Shown here: piece by piece, positions 45,541 to 54,744 of the stretch
How the letters are laid out: each line of letters begins with the position of its first letter
How positions within the stretch are numbered: position 1 is the first letter of the stretch
NCBI GenBank assembly: GCA_964521865.1
Contig: CAZFTJ010000013.1
Coordinates: 1-64,000 of the forward strand
DNA: 64,000 nt
Source of the DNA: CAYSRJ01 sp964521865
Lineage (GTDB): Bacteria; Spirochaetota; B62-G9; DRHN01
Reading direction: 5' to 3'
Position numbers and translations under genes: made by a program
The notes under the pieces: model-generated
Databases searched by the model: none
The model's input: only the letters and a program-made list of their open reading frames with translations
Told to the model about the DNA's origin: nothing

Positions 45541-46257
45541 ATGTGCGGGAGATTCGCCCAGAAGTCGGAGCGCAAAATCATCACTGAGGAGTTCTATATT
45601 CAGGAGTTTCTGTCCGATGTATATATAAGCTACAATATTGCTCCGGGCCAGAACGCCGGGGTCGTTATACGTGGTAATAAATACGTTCAATTCAGGTGGG
45701 GGCTCGTCCCGTTCTGGGCGGCTGATCCGAAGATCGGCTACAGGATGATAAACGCGCGTGCGGAAACAGTTGCCCAGAAGTCAAGCTTCAGGAAGGCGTT
45801 TGTAAAACGGCGCTGCCTGATCCCTGCCGACGGGTTTTATGAATGGAAGAAGGAGGGGAAGTACAAAACGCCGTTTTTTGTTACTCACCGTCGGGGGAGG
45901 CCGATGGGCTTTGCCGGCCTGTGGGAGGTGTGGAGACCGAAGGAAGCCCGGGACGATCTGTTTTCCGCTGAATTGGCGCCGCCGTCGGACCAGAGATACG
46001 GTAGTACGCTGTATACCTTTACCATCATTACGACGAACGCACATGAGAGGATGCGGGAGCTTCATGACCGGATGCCGGTTGTCATTATGCCGAACAGACG
46101 AGCCGAGTGGCTCGATCCTGAAAACGAAAATATACCCTCCCTTCTCAACCTGCTCACCCCTCTTCCCGACGATGAGATGGAATTTTATGAAGTTTCAAGG
46201 ATCGTGAACTCACCAAAAAACAACAGCCCCGAGTGCATACAGCCGATACAGGGATAA
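45541..46257 (+). CDS. SRAP (HMCES/YedK) DNA-protein crosslink protein
   Basis: 238 residues beginning MCGRFAQ; Cys2 becomes N-terminal after Met removal and forms a thiazolidine link with abasic sites in single-stranded DNA. Other active-site parts are visible: NARAET (Asn), GFYEWKK (Glu) and ELHDRMPVV (His). The family shields abasic sites from error-prone repair and is often SOS-linked. It lies 73 bases after the polymerase gene on the same strand, fitting the SOS block. Confidence 0.92.
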   Translation: MCGRFAQKSERKIITEEFYIQEFLSDVYISYNIAPGQNAGVVIRGNKYVQFRWGLVPFWAADPKIGYRMINARAETVAQKSSFRKAFVKRRCLIPADGFYEWKKEGKYKTPFFVTHRRGRPMGFAGLWEVWRPKEARDDLFSAELAPPSDQRYGSTLYTFTIITTNAHERMRELHDRMPVVIMPNRRAEWLDPENENIPSLLNLLTPLPDDEMEFYEVSRIVNSPKNNSPECIQPIQG

Positions 46258-46440
46258 CCGGGCAAGGGCAAACCATTTTCAAAAGACCAGGTGCGTCGAA
46301 CTTTAAACGTAAGTAAAAAAGGCGTTTTGAAAATATGTTTGAATCGGCAAATCAAAAGCGTGCATCCGCTGTACGATTGTATGGTTTTGTGAGTATCTTC
46401 AACGTGGAACAGGCCCGACAACGAATAGAGAGGAACAGGT

Positions 46441-46986
46441 ATGGCTGGAAGCGGCGGTGTATTATTCGAAGAGGTGCAGAGCATGCGTGTAGTTTGGATG
46501 AAGATATCGATTGCAGTAATTGCGGGGATCCTGTGGTTTGGAATAATCCGGCAGGTGGTTTTCAAAAAACCTTTCGGCTCTAATCCGGCTCCCGATTCAG
46601 TGCTCGTCATTCTCTGGGTGTTGATCGGCATTTTCATGCCGGTTTTATTGTACAAACTACGCCTTCGCACAGCTGTGTACAGCGACAGTATCGAGCTTCG
46701 ATTCACTCCTCTCAGGATTTACGGGCGCAAACTGCCGATCGATGAGATTGTGTCGTTTCAGAACAGGGTGTACAAACCGATTAGGGAGTATGGTGGTTGG
46801 GGAATCCGCATTGGCTTCAGGAAGAGGGCGGTGAGCATGAGCGGCAACAGAGGGGTGGAACTCGTTCTGAAAAACGGGAAGAAGTTCATGATCGGCACGC
46901 AGAGGCCGGATGAGCTGTACGATGCGATTCAAACTGCCGTATCGAAACAAAAGGGCAGTACAGGAACCGGGCACGCTGCTTATTAA
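46441..46986 (+). CDS. Small membrane protein with PH-like domain
   Basis: 181 residues. Two hydrophobic helices (about residues 20-36 and 53-73, IAVIAGILWFGII and VLIVLWVLIGIFMPVLL-like) precede a soluble C-terminal domain. That domain has alternating strands and the segment REYGGWGIRIGFRK, then GNRGVELVLKNGKKFMIGT, a bacterial PH-like pattern seen in uncharacterised proteins. An AGAGGAA site supports the ATG at 46441; 46483 is an alternative. Function unknown. Its 3' end touches a decayed iron-sulfur gene. Confidence 0.65.
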   Translation: MAGSGGVLFEEVQSMRVVWMKISIAVIAGILWFGIIRQVVFKKPFGSNPAPDSVLVILWVLIGIFMPVLLYKLRLRTAVYSDSIELRFTPLRIYGRKLPIDEIVSFQNRVYKPIREYGGWGIRIGFRKRAVSMSGNRGVELVLKNGKKFMIGTQRPDELYDAIQTAVSKQKGSTGTGHAAY

Positions 46987-47215
46987 TTATCCGCTGAAAA
47001 CTCGATGCATACCTTTTAATGAAAGTAAATGCGGAGAATGCACTGTCCGCGTCGATAGATGTCCTGCAGATGCGGCAAACGGGATCTCCCGGTGCATTCA
47101 TACGGATCGTGAAGAATTTCACGACCCGTTCAAATGCAGGGATAGATATCTGGAACTGTCAAGGAAAAACATGAGGACGTATGCCGGTACATGCGTATCG
47201 GTTTGCTCTGTGGGG
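46985..47215 (+). pseudogene. 4Fe-4S protein remnant (epoxyqueuosine-reductase-like tail)
   Basis: The frame reads NESKCGECTVRVDRCPADAA, HTDREEFHDPFKCRDRYLEL and GTCVSVCSVG. This corresponds to the double [4Fe-4S] C-terminal domain of QueG-like proteins. Several ligand positions are lost (Arg where the third Cys of CxxCxxC should be, and CGICV changed to AGTCV). There is no start or N-terminal part. It is a fragment under no evident constraint. Confidence 0.5.
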
Positions 47216-47258
47216 AACCGTTCGGGCGAACCTGCATTATATGCAGCACGGGGGGACA

Positions 47259-47633
47259 ATGGGCCTGATACTGGAAAATGAGGGAGGCAAGAGGCTGTAT
47301 GTAACTGAAAAACAGTGGAGAAATGTGCTCCGCACAGCCAGAAGATACGGATGGAAACCGATTGGAACGAAGCCTGATATCAAATACCTGAAAAAGAGGT
47401 CAAAAAACCCCGACGGAGGCTTCGACACCGTTATGCTCGATAAGCTGGTAAAGAGCTGGAGCGGGTCGTATCTCACCGGTGAGAGCCAGACAGTAACCTA
47501 TGCCGATGCGCTGAACATTTCTTTTGCACTTGAAGAGGCGGTTGAACAGGGAGAATACACCGGCAATGACATCCTGGTTATGATATCCTTTTGCAAGTTG
47601 GGCGGTTTTATCCTTCTTTTTATGCCCAAATAA
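47259..47633 (+). CDS. Hypothetical protein
   Basis: 124 residues from the ATG at 47259, chosen for the GGGGGG run 5 bases upstream. No family is recognised. The sequence has a Trp/Arg-rich helix (KQWRNVLRTARRYGWKP) and a C-terminal helix with YADALNISFALEEAVEQG, a pattern seen in small proteins of unknown role, ending in a hydrophobic FILLFMPK. It precedes the CDF transporter by 39 bases. Confidence 0.55.
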   Translation: MGLILENEGGKRLYVTEKQWRNVLRTARRYGWKPIGTKPDIKYLKKRSKNPDGGFDTVMLDKLVKSWSGSYLTGESQTVTYADALNISFALEEAVEQGEYTGNDILVMISFCKLGGFILLFMPK

Positions 47634-47672
47634 TGATATTGTAGGATGGATATTTATTGAAGGGAAAGGCCG

Positions 47673-48584
47673 ATGCCTTCGGACCGGAATCTTTTAATAC
47701 GAAGGGCAGCATGGATTGCCATTACAGGCAATGTGATTCTCGCGCTGTTGAAGATAATTCTGGGTCTTTTTTCTCACAGCCGAGCCCTGTTCAGTGACGG
47801 TATTGACAGTACTACCGACATCATTATTTCCACCGTCACACTTGCCGTCGCCGCCATCATTGTGAAACCGCCGGACATGACTCATCCGTACGGCCATGGG
47901 AGAGCCGAATCGATTGCAACCAAAGTGGTTGCATTTTTTATTTTTTTTGCCGGAGCCCAGCTTGCGCTCAATACGACACTCAAGATTATACGGAAAAGCC
48001 CCATTGAGATCCCCTCGAGCATCGCACTGTACGCTGCAACGGTATCGATAGCCGGAAAGATCCTTCTCTCCGTCAGTCAGTTCAGAATCGGCAAAAGAGC
48101 TGAGAGTCCAATGCTTATAGCGAACGGTAAAAATATGCTCAACGATATCTTTATCTCATTGAGCGTTCTCTCCGGACTCGTGTTCGTCCTTGTTGTGAAG
48201 ATTCCGATTGTCGATTCGATCATAGCCACTGCCGTAAGCTGCTGGATTATGAGGACCGCCGTTAAAATATTCATGGAAACCAACATCGAAGTTATGGACG
48301 GGGTGCGTGACCATTCACTCTATGACAGGATTTTCAACGCGGTAAGCAGGGTGGACGGGGCGCTCAATCCGCACAGAACGAGGATAAGACAGATTGGAAG
48401 CATGTATGTGATAGATATAGATATAGAGGTTGACGGTAATCTTTCCGTGTCGGATGCGCATGGCATCGCCGTGAAGGTTGAGGAGGAAATAAAAAAGACA
48501 ATAGCGAATGTTTATGATATCATCGTGCATGTGGAACCGAAGGGCAATATTGAAATCGATGAAAAGTTCGGAGTCGCCAAATAG
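47673..48584 (+). CDS. Cation diffusion facilitator (CDF) metal exporter
   Basis: 303 residues with six membrane helices and a cytoplasmic C-terminal domain. Metal site residues appear in ALFSDGIDSTTDIIIST and in HPYGHGRAESIATK. This DxxxD and HxxxD-type arrangement is typical of Zn/Fe/Mn CDF exporters. The C-terminal part (RTRIRQIGSMYVIDIDIEVD) is the usual ferredoxin-like dimerisation domain. Substrate metal uncertain. Confidence 0.88.
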   Translation: MPSDRNLLIRRAAWIAITGNVILALLKIILGLFSHSRALFSDGIDSTTDIIISTVTLAVAAIIVKPPDMTHPYGHGRAESIATKVVAFFIFFAGAQLALNTTLKIIRKSPIEIPSSIALYAATVSIAGKILLSVSQFRIGKRAESPMLIANGKNMLNDIFISLSVLSGLVFVLVVKIPIVDSIIATAVSCWIMRTAVKIFMETNIEVMDGVRDHSLYDRIFNAVSRVDGALNPHRTRIRQIGSMYVIDIDIEVDGNLSVSDAHGIAVKVEEEIKKTIANVYDIIVHVEPKGNIEIDEKFGVAK

Positions 48585-48659
48585 AATGAAGGGCAGCTGA
48601 ACAAGATGAATATCGGCCGCCCTGCCGTTTATTTTTAAGAATGTATGGAGTTAAAGAAT

Positions 48660-50429
48660 ATGTCGAAGAATAATATCGATCCCGGTACATCAGAGCCGGA
48701 CAGCCCCCCGGATGCAGCTTCCCGGCCGCTTGATTTTATCCGGAGTATTGTTTCCGAGGATATTCGAACAAACAAACACGACGGCCGTGTTGTCACGCGG
48801 TTTCCGCCGGAGCCGAACGGGTACCTGCATATTGGACACGCAAAGTCGATATGCCTGAATTTCGGCATAGCTGGTGAACACGAGAACGGTGTCTGCCATC
48901 TCCGTTTTGACGATACCAACCCTCATAAGGAGGATATAGAGTATATCGAGTCAATTCAGGAGGATGTTCACTGGCTCGGTTTCGACTGGGTGGAGCATTT
49001 GTACTATGCCTCCGATTATTTCGATCAGCTCTATGAATGGGCGGTTCAGCTCATTAAGGCCGGCAAGGCATACGTCGACAGCCAGAGCGCCGATGAGATT
49101 CGTGAGCTTCGCGGGACGCTCACCGAACCGGGGAAAAACAGTCCGTATAGAGACCGCACCGTAGAGGAGAATCTCGACCTCTTCGAGCGTATGAAAAACG
49201 GTGAGTTTGAAGACGGAGCCCACGTGCTCAGAGCCAAAATCGACATGGCGTCACCCAATATCAATCTGAGAGATCCGACCATCTACCGCATACGCCACAT
49301 GGCACATCACAGAACCGGCGACCGATGGTGCATATACCCGATGTATGACTACACACATCCTCTATCGGATGCCATCGAAGGCGTCACGCATTCGATCTGC
49401 ACACTGGAATTCGAGAACAACCGCCCCCTGTATGACTGGTTTCTCGATAATATCGATGTTCCCTGCCATCCCCGGCAGATAGAATTTGCACGCCTCAATC
49501 TCAGCTATACGGTAATGAGCAAGAGGAAACTCCTCGAGCTCGTGAGGGGAGGGTATGTGGAAGGCTGGGACGATCCCAGAATGCCTTCGATTTCCGGACT
49601 CAGGCGAAGGGGCTACACACCGGAAGCGATACGTACGTTCTGCGATAGAATCGGCGTGGCGAAGACGAACAGCGTCGTGGATATCGCGCTTTTGGAGCAC
49701 TGTCTCAGGGAAGACCTCAACAGGCACGCACAGCGTGTCATGGCCGTGCTCCGTCCGCTTAAGTTGGTTATAGACAACTATCCGGAGGATAGGGTGGAGA
49801 TGCTCGATGCCCAGAACAATCCGGAAGACCCGGAAATGGGCTCGAGGAACATCCCGTTTTCACGTGTTCTGTACATCGAGCGCGACGATTTCAGGGAGAA
49901 CCCCCCGAAAAGGTACTTTCGTCTCGCTCCAGGCAGGGAGGTTCGCCTCAAACACGCGTACTATATTACCTGCGTGCGTGTGGTAAAGGATAAAATGACG
50001 GGGGAGATTGTCGAATTGCACTGCACCTATGACCCTGATACCAGGGGAGGCTGGTCCAAAGACGGGAGGAAAATCAAGGGAACTTTGCACTGGGTGTCGG
50101 CAGCCCATGCTGTCGGAGCGGAGGTGCGTCTGTACGATCACCTGTTCACGAAGGAAAATCCGCTCGATGTGGCGGAAGGCGGCGATTTCAAGGACAACCT
50201 GAATCCGAGCTCTCTGGAAATGCTTACCGGGTGCATGGTCGAGCCGGGTCTGTCCGATGCGAAGCCGGGAGAGAGGTTCCAGTTTCTCAGACTGGGCTAC
50301 TTTTGTACGGACCGCAAAAAAACGTCTGACGGCTGGCCCGTTTTCAACAGAACGGTTACGCTCCGCGACACGTGGGCGAAGGTAGAGAAATCACTGAACA
50401 GAACAGATCCGCCTTCCGCGCGATCATGA
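48660..50429 (+). CDS. glnS: Glutaminyl-tRNA synthetase
   Basis: About 589 residues; ATG at 48660 is preferred because GGAG lies 9 bases upstream (48645 is an alternative). Class I signatures are FPPEPNGYLHIGHAKSI (HIGH) and VMSKRKLLELV (KMSKS-like). The GlnRS-specific RFDDTNPHKEDIEYIESI is present, as is the beta-barrel anticodon domain to the end. It charges tRNA-Gln directly, so this organism need not use only the Glu-tRNA amidotransferase route for Gln. Followed at 24 bases by the YbaK-like gene. Confidence 0.95.
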   Translation: MSKNNIDPGTSEPDSPPDAASRPLDFIRSIVSEDIRTNKHDGRVVTRFPPEPNGYLHIGHAKSICLNFGIAGEHENGVCHLRFDDTNPHKEDIEYIESIQEDVHWLGFDWVEHLYYASDYFDQLYEWAVQLIKAGKAYVDSQSADEIRELRGTLTEPGKNSPYRDRTVEENLDLFERMKNGEFEDGAHVLRAKIDMASPNINLRDPTIYRIRHMAHHRTGDRWCIYPMYDYTHPLSDAIEGVTHSICTLEFENNRPLYDWFLDNIDVPCHPRQIEFARLNLSYTVMSKRKLLELVRGGYVEGWDDPRMPSISGLRRRGYTPEAIRTFCDRIGVAKTNSVVDIALLEHCLREDLNRHAQRVMAVLRPLKLVIDNYPEDRVEMLDAQNNPEDPEMGSRNIPFSRVLYIERDDFRENPPKRYFRLAPGREVRLKHAYYITCVRVVKDKMTGEIVELHCTYDPDTRGGWSKDGRKIKGTLHWVSAAHAVGAEVRLYDHLFTKENPLDVAEGGDFKDNLNPSSLEMLTGCMVEPGLSDAKPGERFQFLRLGYFCTDRKKTSDGWPVFNRTVTLRDTWAKVEKSLNRTDPPSARS

Positions 50430-50453
50430 TCGTATACAAAAAGCGGTGTTGTC

Positions 50454-50936
50454 GTGAACAAAAAGGATATCTTCGAAAAGATAAAGATGCTTCTCGACAG
50501 TGCAGGGGTACAGTACAGGTCGGTGAGTCATGAGCCGACAAAAACATCTGCAGAGTCGGCCCGGGCGCGCGGTGAGCCTCTATCAATCGGCGGCAAAGCG
50601 ATTGTTCTCAAGGTAAACGGGTCCTTCAAGCTTTTCGTGCTGAGCGCCGCACGAAAACTGGATTCTTCAAAGATAAAAAAATACTTCGGCGCAAAGGGGC
50701 TCAGATTTGCAACCCGTGATGAGCTTTTCACCCTCACAGGTCTGGAGCCGGGTTCGGTACCTCCCCTCGGAAGACCTGTCACCGGACTCGAGCTCTATGT
50801 CGACACATCCATAACGGAAAACAGTCGTATCGCATTCAATGCAGGGTCTCTCAGCGATTCGATCGTCATGGCCGTTGACGACTATTTGCAAATCGCTTCG
50901 CCCGCCGTATTCGGTTTTTCAAAAAGTGAGGAATGA
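50454..50936 (+). CDS. YbaK/ProX-type aminoacyl-tRNA deacylase
   Basis: 160 residues from a GTG start. The YbaK/ProRS-INS fold is recognised by YRSVSHEPTKTSAESARARG, IGGKAIVLKVNGSFKLFV and the end piece VDTSITENSRIAFNAGS. These stand-alone editing proteins hydrolyse mischarged tRNAs (Ala-tRNA-Pro, Cys-tRNA-Pro and related). The key Lys in GGKAIVLK is present. Adjacent to glnS, it fits a translation-quality role. Confidence 0.85.
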   Translation: MNKKDIFEKIKMLLDSAGVQYRSVSHEPTKTSAESARARGEPLSIGGKAIVLKVNGSFKLFVLSAARKLDSSKIKKYFGAKGLRFATRDELFTLTGLEPGSVPPLGRPVTGLELYVDTSITENSRIAFNAGSLSDSIVMAVDDYLQIASPAVFGFSKSEE

Positions 50937-51061
50937 AAAGGAGTGCAGGTTTTTCCAACTGCTTTGAGCGCGCTTTTTTATTGAACGGGCATGCCGGTCG
51001 TGTTTCGGAGAATAGGGGGGAATTATTCGAATGCCCATGTGAAAAACAGGAGAATACAATC

Positions 51062-52231
51062 ATGGCGAGGATGACGCCGCGGGAGCGGGTTCGTACGGCT
51101 ATTAACCATGAGGAGCCCGACCGGGTGCCGATCGTCATCGGTGCGAACAACGCCACCGGCATTAAAATGGGAGCCTACAGGAGGCTGAAGAAGCACCTCG
51201 GCTACCAGGCGGAGGATCGCTGGATGTACGACTGGCCCGAACTGGGTACAGCGTGCATTGACGAGAAAATACTCAGGCTGCTTTCAAGTGATGTGCGAGG
51301 CGTGCTCGATCGGTTCCCCGAAGAGGTCTATCGGCGAAATCGTATGCGGCCGGAGCACTCCCCGTTTATAGATGATTGGGGGAGCGGCCAGATAGAAATC
51401 AGACCTGATATGTGGATGCCGGGTGTGCATCCGCTTGCCGGGGCAAAAATTATGGACGATATCGAAAGGTACGCACACTGGCCCGACATGGATGATCCGT
51501 ACAGGGTGGCCGATATGCAGGCACGGGTGAAGAACCTGATTGAAAACGACGAGTTTGCCGTGATGGCTACACCGTGGCTGCTCTTCCCTCTGGAGCGTGC
51601 ATTTGCCATGCAGGGAATGGATGTTTTTTTAATGAACCTGTCCCTGGATCCGGATTTTGCCGTTGCACTTCTCAAAAAAATCTCAAGGCTTTGTAAAAAC
51701 CTCATGAAAAATTTTCTTCGCGAGCTCGGAGAGTATGTCGATATCGTCTGCATCGGAGACGACCTGGGCTCCCAGAAAGGCCTTCTTCTGTCGCCATCGA
51801 TGTACAGGAAACTGATAAAACCGATTCATGCGGATTATATTTCCTTTATAAAGGAGCGCACGGATGCGAAGATCTTTTTTCATACCGACGGAGACGTTTT
51901 CGACCTGATCGATGATTTCACGGAAATCGGGGTGGATATATTAAACCCGGTACAGACTTCAGCCGGACGTATGGCCGACCTCGATGCATTGAAAAGGCAG
52001 TTCGGGAAAAGGATTACTTTCTGCGGTGCGGTCGATACCCAAAAAGTATTGCCCAGGGGAACGCCGGAAGAGGTGAGCAGTGAGATCCGACGGGTGATGC
52101 GTATTCTCGGTCCGGGCGGCGGCTACATGGCTGCTGCAGTTCATACCATAATGGATGAGGTACCGCCGGAGAATATTTGTGCCATGACAGATGCGGTCGT
52201 GCGATACGGAAGCTACCCACTCGTGTGTTGA
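51062..52231 (+). CDS. URO-D family protein (methyltransferase type)
   Basis: About 389 residues from the ATG at 51062 (AGGAG upstream; the frame extends further 5' without homology). The start, TPRERVRTAINHEEPDRVPI, and the late KIFFHTDGDVFDLIDDF, LNPVQTSAG and CGAVDTQKVLP blocks are typical of URO-D-like proteins of anaerobes. These include corrinoid:coenzyme methyltransferases (MtaA/CmuA relatives) rather than haem-pathway HemE. The substrate cannot be assigned. The corrinoid link is notable in a genome with hgcA, but no partner corrinoid protein is adjacent. Confidence 0.75.
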   Translation: MARMTPRERVRTAINHEEPDRVPIVIGANNATGIKMGAYRRLKKHLGYQAEDRWMYDWPELGTACIDEKILRLLSSDVRGVLDRFPEEVYRRNRMRPEHSPFIDDWGSGQIEIRPDMWMPGVHPLAGAKIMDDIERYAHWPDMDDPYRVADMQARVKNLIENDEFAVMATPWLLFPLERAFAMQGMDVFLMNLSLDPDFAVALLKKISRLCKNLMKNFLRELGEYVDIVCIGDDLGSQKGLLLSPSMYRKLIKPIHADYISFIKERTDAKIFFHTDGDVFDLIDDFTEIGVDILNPVQTSAGRMADLDALKRQFGKRITFCGAVDTQKVLPRGTPEEVSSEIRRVMRILGPGGGYMAAAVHTIMDEVPPENICAMTDAVVRYGSYPLVC

Positions 52232-52339
52232 TTGCACGTAATACGTGCGCCTGCATGTTTCAGGGTAGCGGCAGCCGGTCTCCGATCGACCGAACGGTTT
52301 TTTATGATTATAACTTAATCATGAAGGAGATGACCTGAT

Positions 52340-52951
52340 ATGGGCGCTCGACTATTTTTTAAAGACGTTCCCACACAGCTTGGAACTATGTGGATAGTGT
52401 GGGGAAATAGAGCTGGCGCTGTACTGGTAGAGCGGATATTTCTTCCGGAAGAAAATTCCAATAGAAGCTCCGATAAAAATGCCGACGAAAGATCCGATGA
52501 AAATTCTTTCGAAAGGCGGATACGGACAATGGGCGGCTTCAACGCCACAGACAGACGGCAGGTGCCGGAAGCCGTTCTTGAGCTGGAGAATATTCTTCAC
52601 CGTTGTATTGAGGGGAAAAGGACGGACATAGATCTGGGGATTTTCAACTTCACGCAATGCTCAGAATTTCAGAAGACGGTGCTGTTTGAAGAGTACAGGG
52701 TGCCGCCCGGATGGGTCAGCACCTACGGGAGGTTGTCTGTAAAGATCGGAAAGCCGGGTGCAGCCCGTACGGTCGGCAGGGCGCTTGCCTCGAATCCGTT
52801 CCCGCTTATCATACCCTGTCACAGGGCGGTGCGTGAGAGCGGTGAGCTCGGCGGCTACAGGGGAGGAGTCCATATGAAACGGGCGCTGCTCGAACGTGAG
52901 GGAGTCCGGTTCAACGAATCGGGACGCGTGGTTATGGACAGAGTTTATTGA
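52340..52951 (+). CDS. ogt: Methylated-DNA-protein-cysteine methyltransferase
   Basis: 203 residues. The C-terminal half has the active-site block NPFPLIIPCHRAVRESGELG with the acceptor Cys in PCHR, preceded by VPPGWVSTYGRLSVKIGKPG. It removes alkyl groups from O6-alkylguanine. The N-terminal domain is atypical, with a Ser/Asp/Glu-rich insert (ENSNRSSDKNADERSDENSF). It lies 28 bases before aroE. Confidence 0.9.
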   Translation: MGARLFFKDVPTQLGTMWIVWGNRAGAVLVERIFLPEENSNRSSDKNADERSDENSFERRIRTMGGFNATDRRQVPEAVLELENILHRCIEGKRTDIDLGIFNFTQCSEFQKTVLFEEYRVPPGWVSTYGRLSVKIGKPGAARTVGRALASNPFPLIIPCHRAVRESGELGGYRGGVHMKRALLEREGVRFNESGRVVMDRVY

Positions 52952-52979
52952 GAAATATGTATGTGAAAGGAGAAGTGAT

Positions 52980-53837
52980 ATGGAGGTGAATTATCTCGAC
53001 AATCTCGTCGGGGTGTTCGGCTCACCTGTTGCTGAAAACCCGACGGTTGTGATGATGGAGGCCGGATTCAGAAAACGGGACCTTAACTGGAAGTATCTGA
53101 CTATCGAAGTGAAAAAGGAAGACCTGGAAGATGCCATGCGCGGGCTCAGGGCCTTCAATATGAGGGGAATCAACCTTACCATTCCTCACAAGATAGAGGT
53201 GTTGAAGTATCTCGATGAGGTTGCAGGAGATGCACGGCTCATTGGGGCGGTCAATACGGTGCGCCGTGAAGGATCGAAACTGATCGGTGAAAACACGGAC
53301 GGCAAGGGATTTTTGCGCTCTTTGAGGGAAGACGGCGGCACGGATCCGTCGGGAAAAAATGTCGTTATCCTGGGTGCCGGCGGTGCAGCGCGGGCGATCG
53401 GGGTTGAGCTTGCCCTTGCAGGAGCGCGACGTATCCGAATCGTCAACAGAACACCGGCGCGCGGAAAGGAACTGGCTGAGCTGATTGACGGTAAAACGAA
53501 TGCATCCGCAGAATATGCAGGGTGGGATATTCCGTTCGTCCTTCCGGAAGATACCGATTTACTCATCAATGCAACGTCCATAGGGCTGTTTCCCGATGTC
53601 GATGAGAAGCCTGATATCGATTACAGCGGTATTCGACAAGGGATGATTGTCTGTGATGTCATCCCAAATCCGCCCGGAACAATTTTTTTGAAAGAGGCTG
53701 AAAGCAGAGGAGCAAAGACGCTGGACGGGCTCGGGATGCTCGTGTATCAGGGAACTATCGGTTTCAAGATGTGGACGGGCATCGATGCGCCCGTAATGGA
53801 GATGAAGGAGGCGCTCAAACAGACATTCGGACTTTAA
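52980..53837 (+). CDS. aroE: Shikimate dehydrogenase
   Basis: 285 residues from the ATG at 52980 with AAAGGAG upstream. Substrate-domain motifs are VFGSPVAENPTVVMMEA (SxS replaced by SPV..N in this subgroup), GINLTIPHKIEVL with the catalytic Lys, and GAVNTVRREG. The NADP domain has NVVILGAGGAARAIGVEL and RIVNRTPARG. It reduces 3-dehydroshikimate in aromatic amino acid synthesis. No other aro gene is nearby. Confidence 0.9.
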   Translation: MEVNYLDNLVGVFGSPVAENPTVVMMEAGFRKRDLNWKYLTIEVKKEDLEDAMRGLRAFNMRGINLTIPHKIEVLKYLDEVAGDARLIGAVNTVRREGSKLIGENTDGKGFLRSLREDGGTDPSGKNVVILGAGGAARAIGVELALAGARRIRIVNRTPARGKELAELIDGKTNASAEYAGWDIPFVLPEDTDLLINATSIGLFPDVDEKPDIDYSGIRQGMIVCDVIPNPPGTIFLKEAESRGAKTLDGLGMLVYQGTIGFKMWTGIDAPVMEMKEALKQTFGL

Positions 53838-53899
53838 ATGCGTTCGTCCGATTTAGTCCTGTTGTTATGCGGATGACACCGATAGTCAATACGGTATGG

Positions 53900-54676
53900 A
53901 TGATGCGGATGAGTGATGCGAAAATCAAAAAGCTTTGGCGTGATATCTACAGGATAAATTGGTACGATTCGGGTGCGGACGGAAAGGTGGCGTTGACCGC
54001 GCTGTGCAGGTTCATGCAGGAGTCGGCGTGGCGGCATGCGAAGCATATGAATCTCGGGTTTTCGAATCTCAGTGAAAATGATATCTTCTGGGTTTTATCG
54101 CGCATGCTTATGAAGGTGCACAGTTACCCTTTATGGGACAGGGAGATAGCGGTTGAAACCTGGCCGACTGGAGTCGACCGCTTTTTCGCCATGCGGGATT
54201 TTTTCGTATACGATACAGAAGAAAAACCTGTATGTTCTGCGTCAAGCGCATGGCTGGTGCTCGATGTCGATACGCACAGGCCCCGGAGAATCGAACCTCT
54301 ATTTGACAAGAGGTTTCTGCTGTCCCGGAAACATGCACTCGACAGAACACCTCACAAAATACCCGAGGGCAGTTACGGTGATCCGGATTCCAGCCGCACG
54401 GTTTTGTATAGCGACATCGATATACACAATCATGTAAATAACGTGAAGTACATCGAATGGATCATAGACAGTCTGTCGCTCGAATTTATAGAGAGTAATG
54501 TGCCCGTGGAGTTTGAGATAAACTTTCTGGCTGAATCTTCAAAAAGTGACAATGTGTCGCTGTACAATGAGCGGATCGAAGGACGATTTCCGGCTTTTAT
54601 CCATACCGTTGTCAAAAACAACGGCGATATCGTGCTGTGCAGGGCGTATTCCGTGTGGAAAAAACGGACGGACTAG
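53900..54676 (+). CDS. Acyl-ACP thioesterase-like protein
   Basis: About 258 residues; several ATGs between 53867 and 53909 are possible and none has a strong ribosome-binding site. It has the double hotdog fold of bacterial acyl-ACP thioesterases: YRINWYDSGADGKVALTALC, RFMQESAWRHA, VETWPTGVDRFFAMRDFFVY and, in the second half, YSDIDIHNHVNNVKYIEWI with the catalytic Asn/His. It would release fatty acids from ACP. It follows aroE by about 60 bases. Confidence 0.8.
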   Translation: MMRMSDAKIKKLWRDIYRINWYDSGADGKVALTALCRFMQESAWRHAKHMNLGFSNLSENDIFWVLSRMLMKVHSYPLWDREIAVETWPTGVDRFFAMRDFFVYDTEEKPVCSASSAWLVLDVDTHRPRRIEPLFDKRFLLSRKHALDRTPHKIPEGSYGDPDSSRTVLYSDIDIHNHVNNVKYIEWIIDSLSLEFIESNVPVEFEINFLAESSKSDNVSLYNERIEGRFPAFIHTVVKNNGDIVLCRAYSVWKKRTD

Positions 54677-54744
54677 ATACGGTCCGATACATTCGGGGCT
54701 CATAGCCCTGCTGCAGTATACCTGTCGCGTACGTGAGGTGAGTA

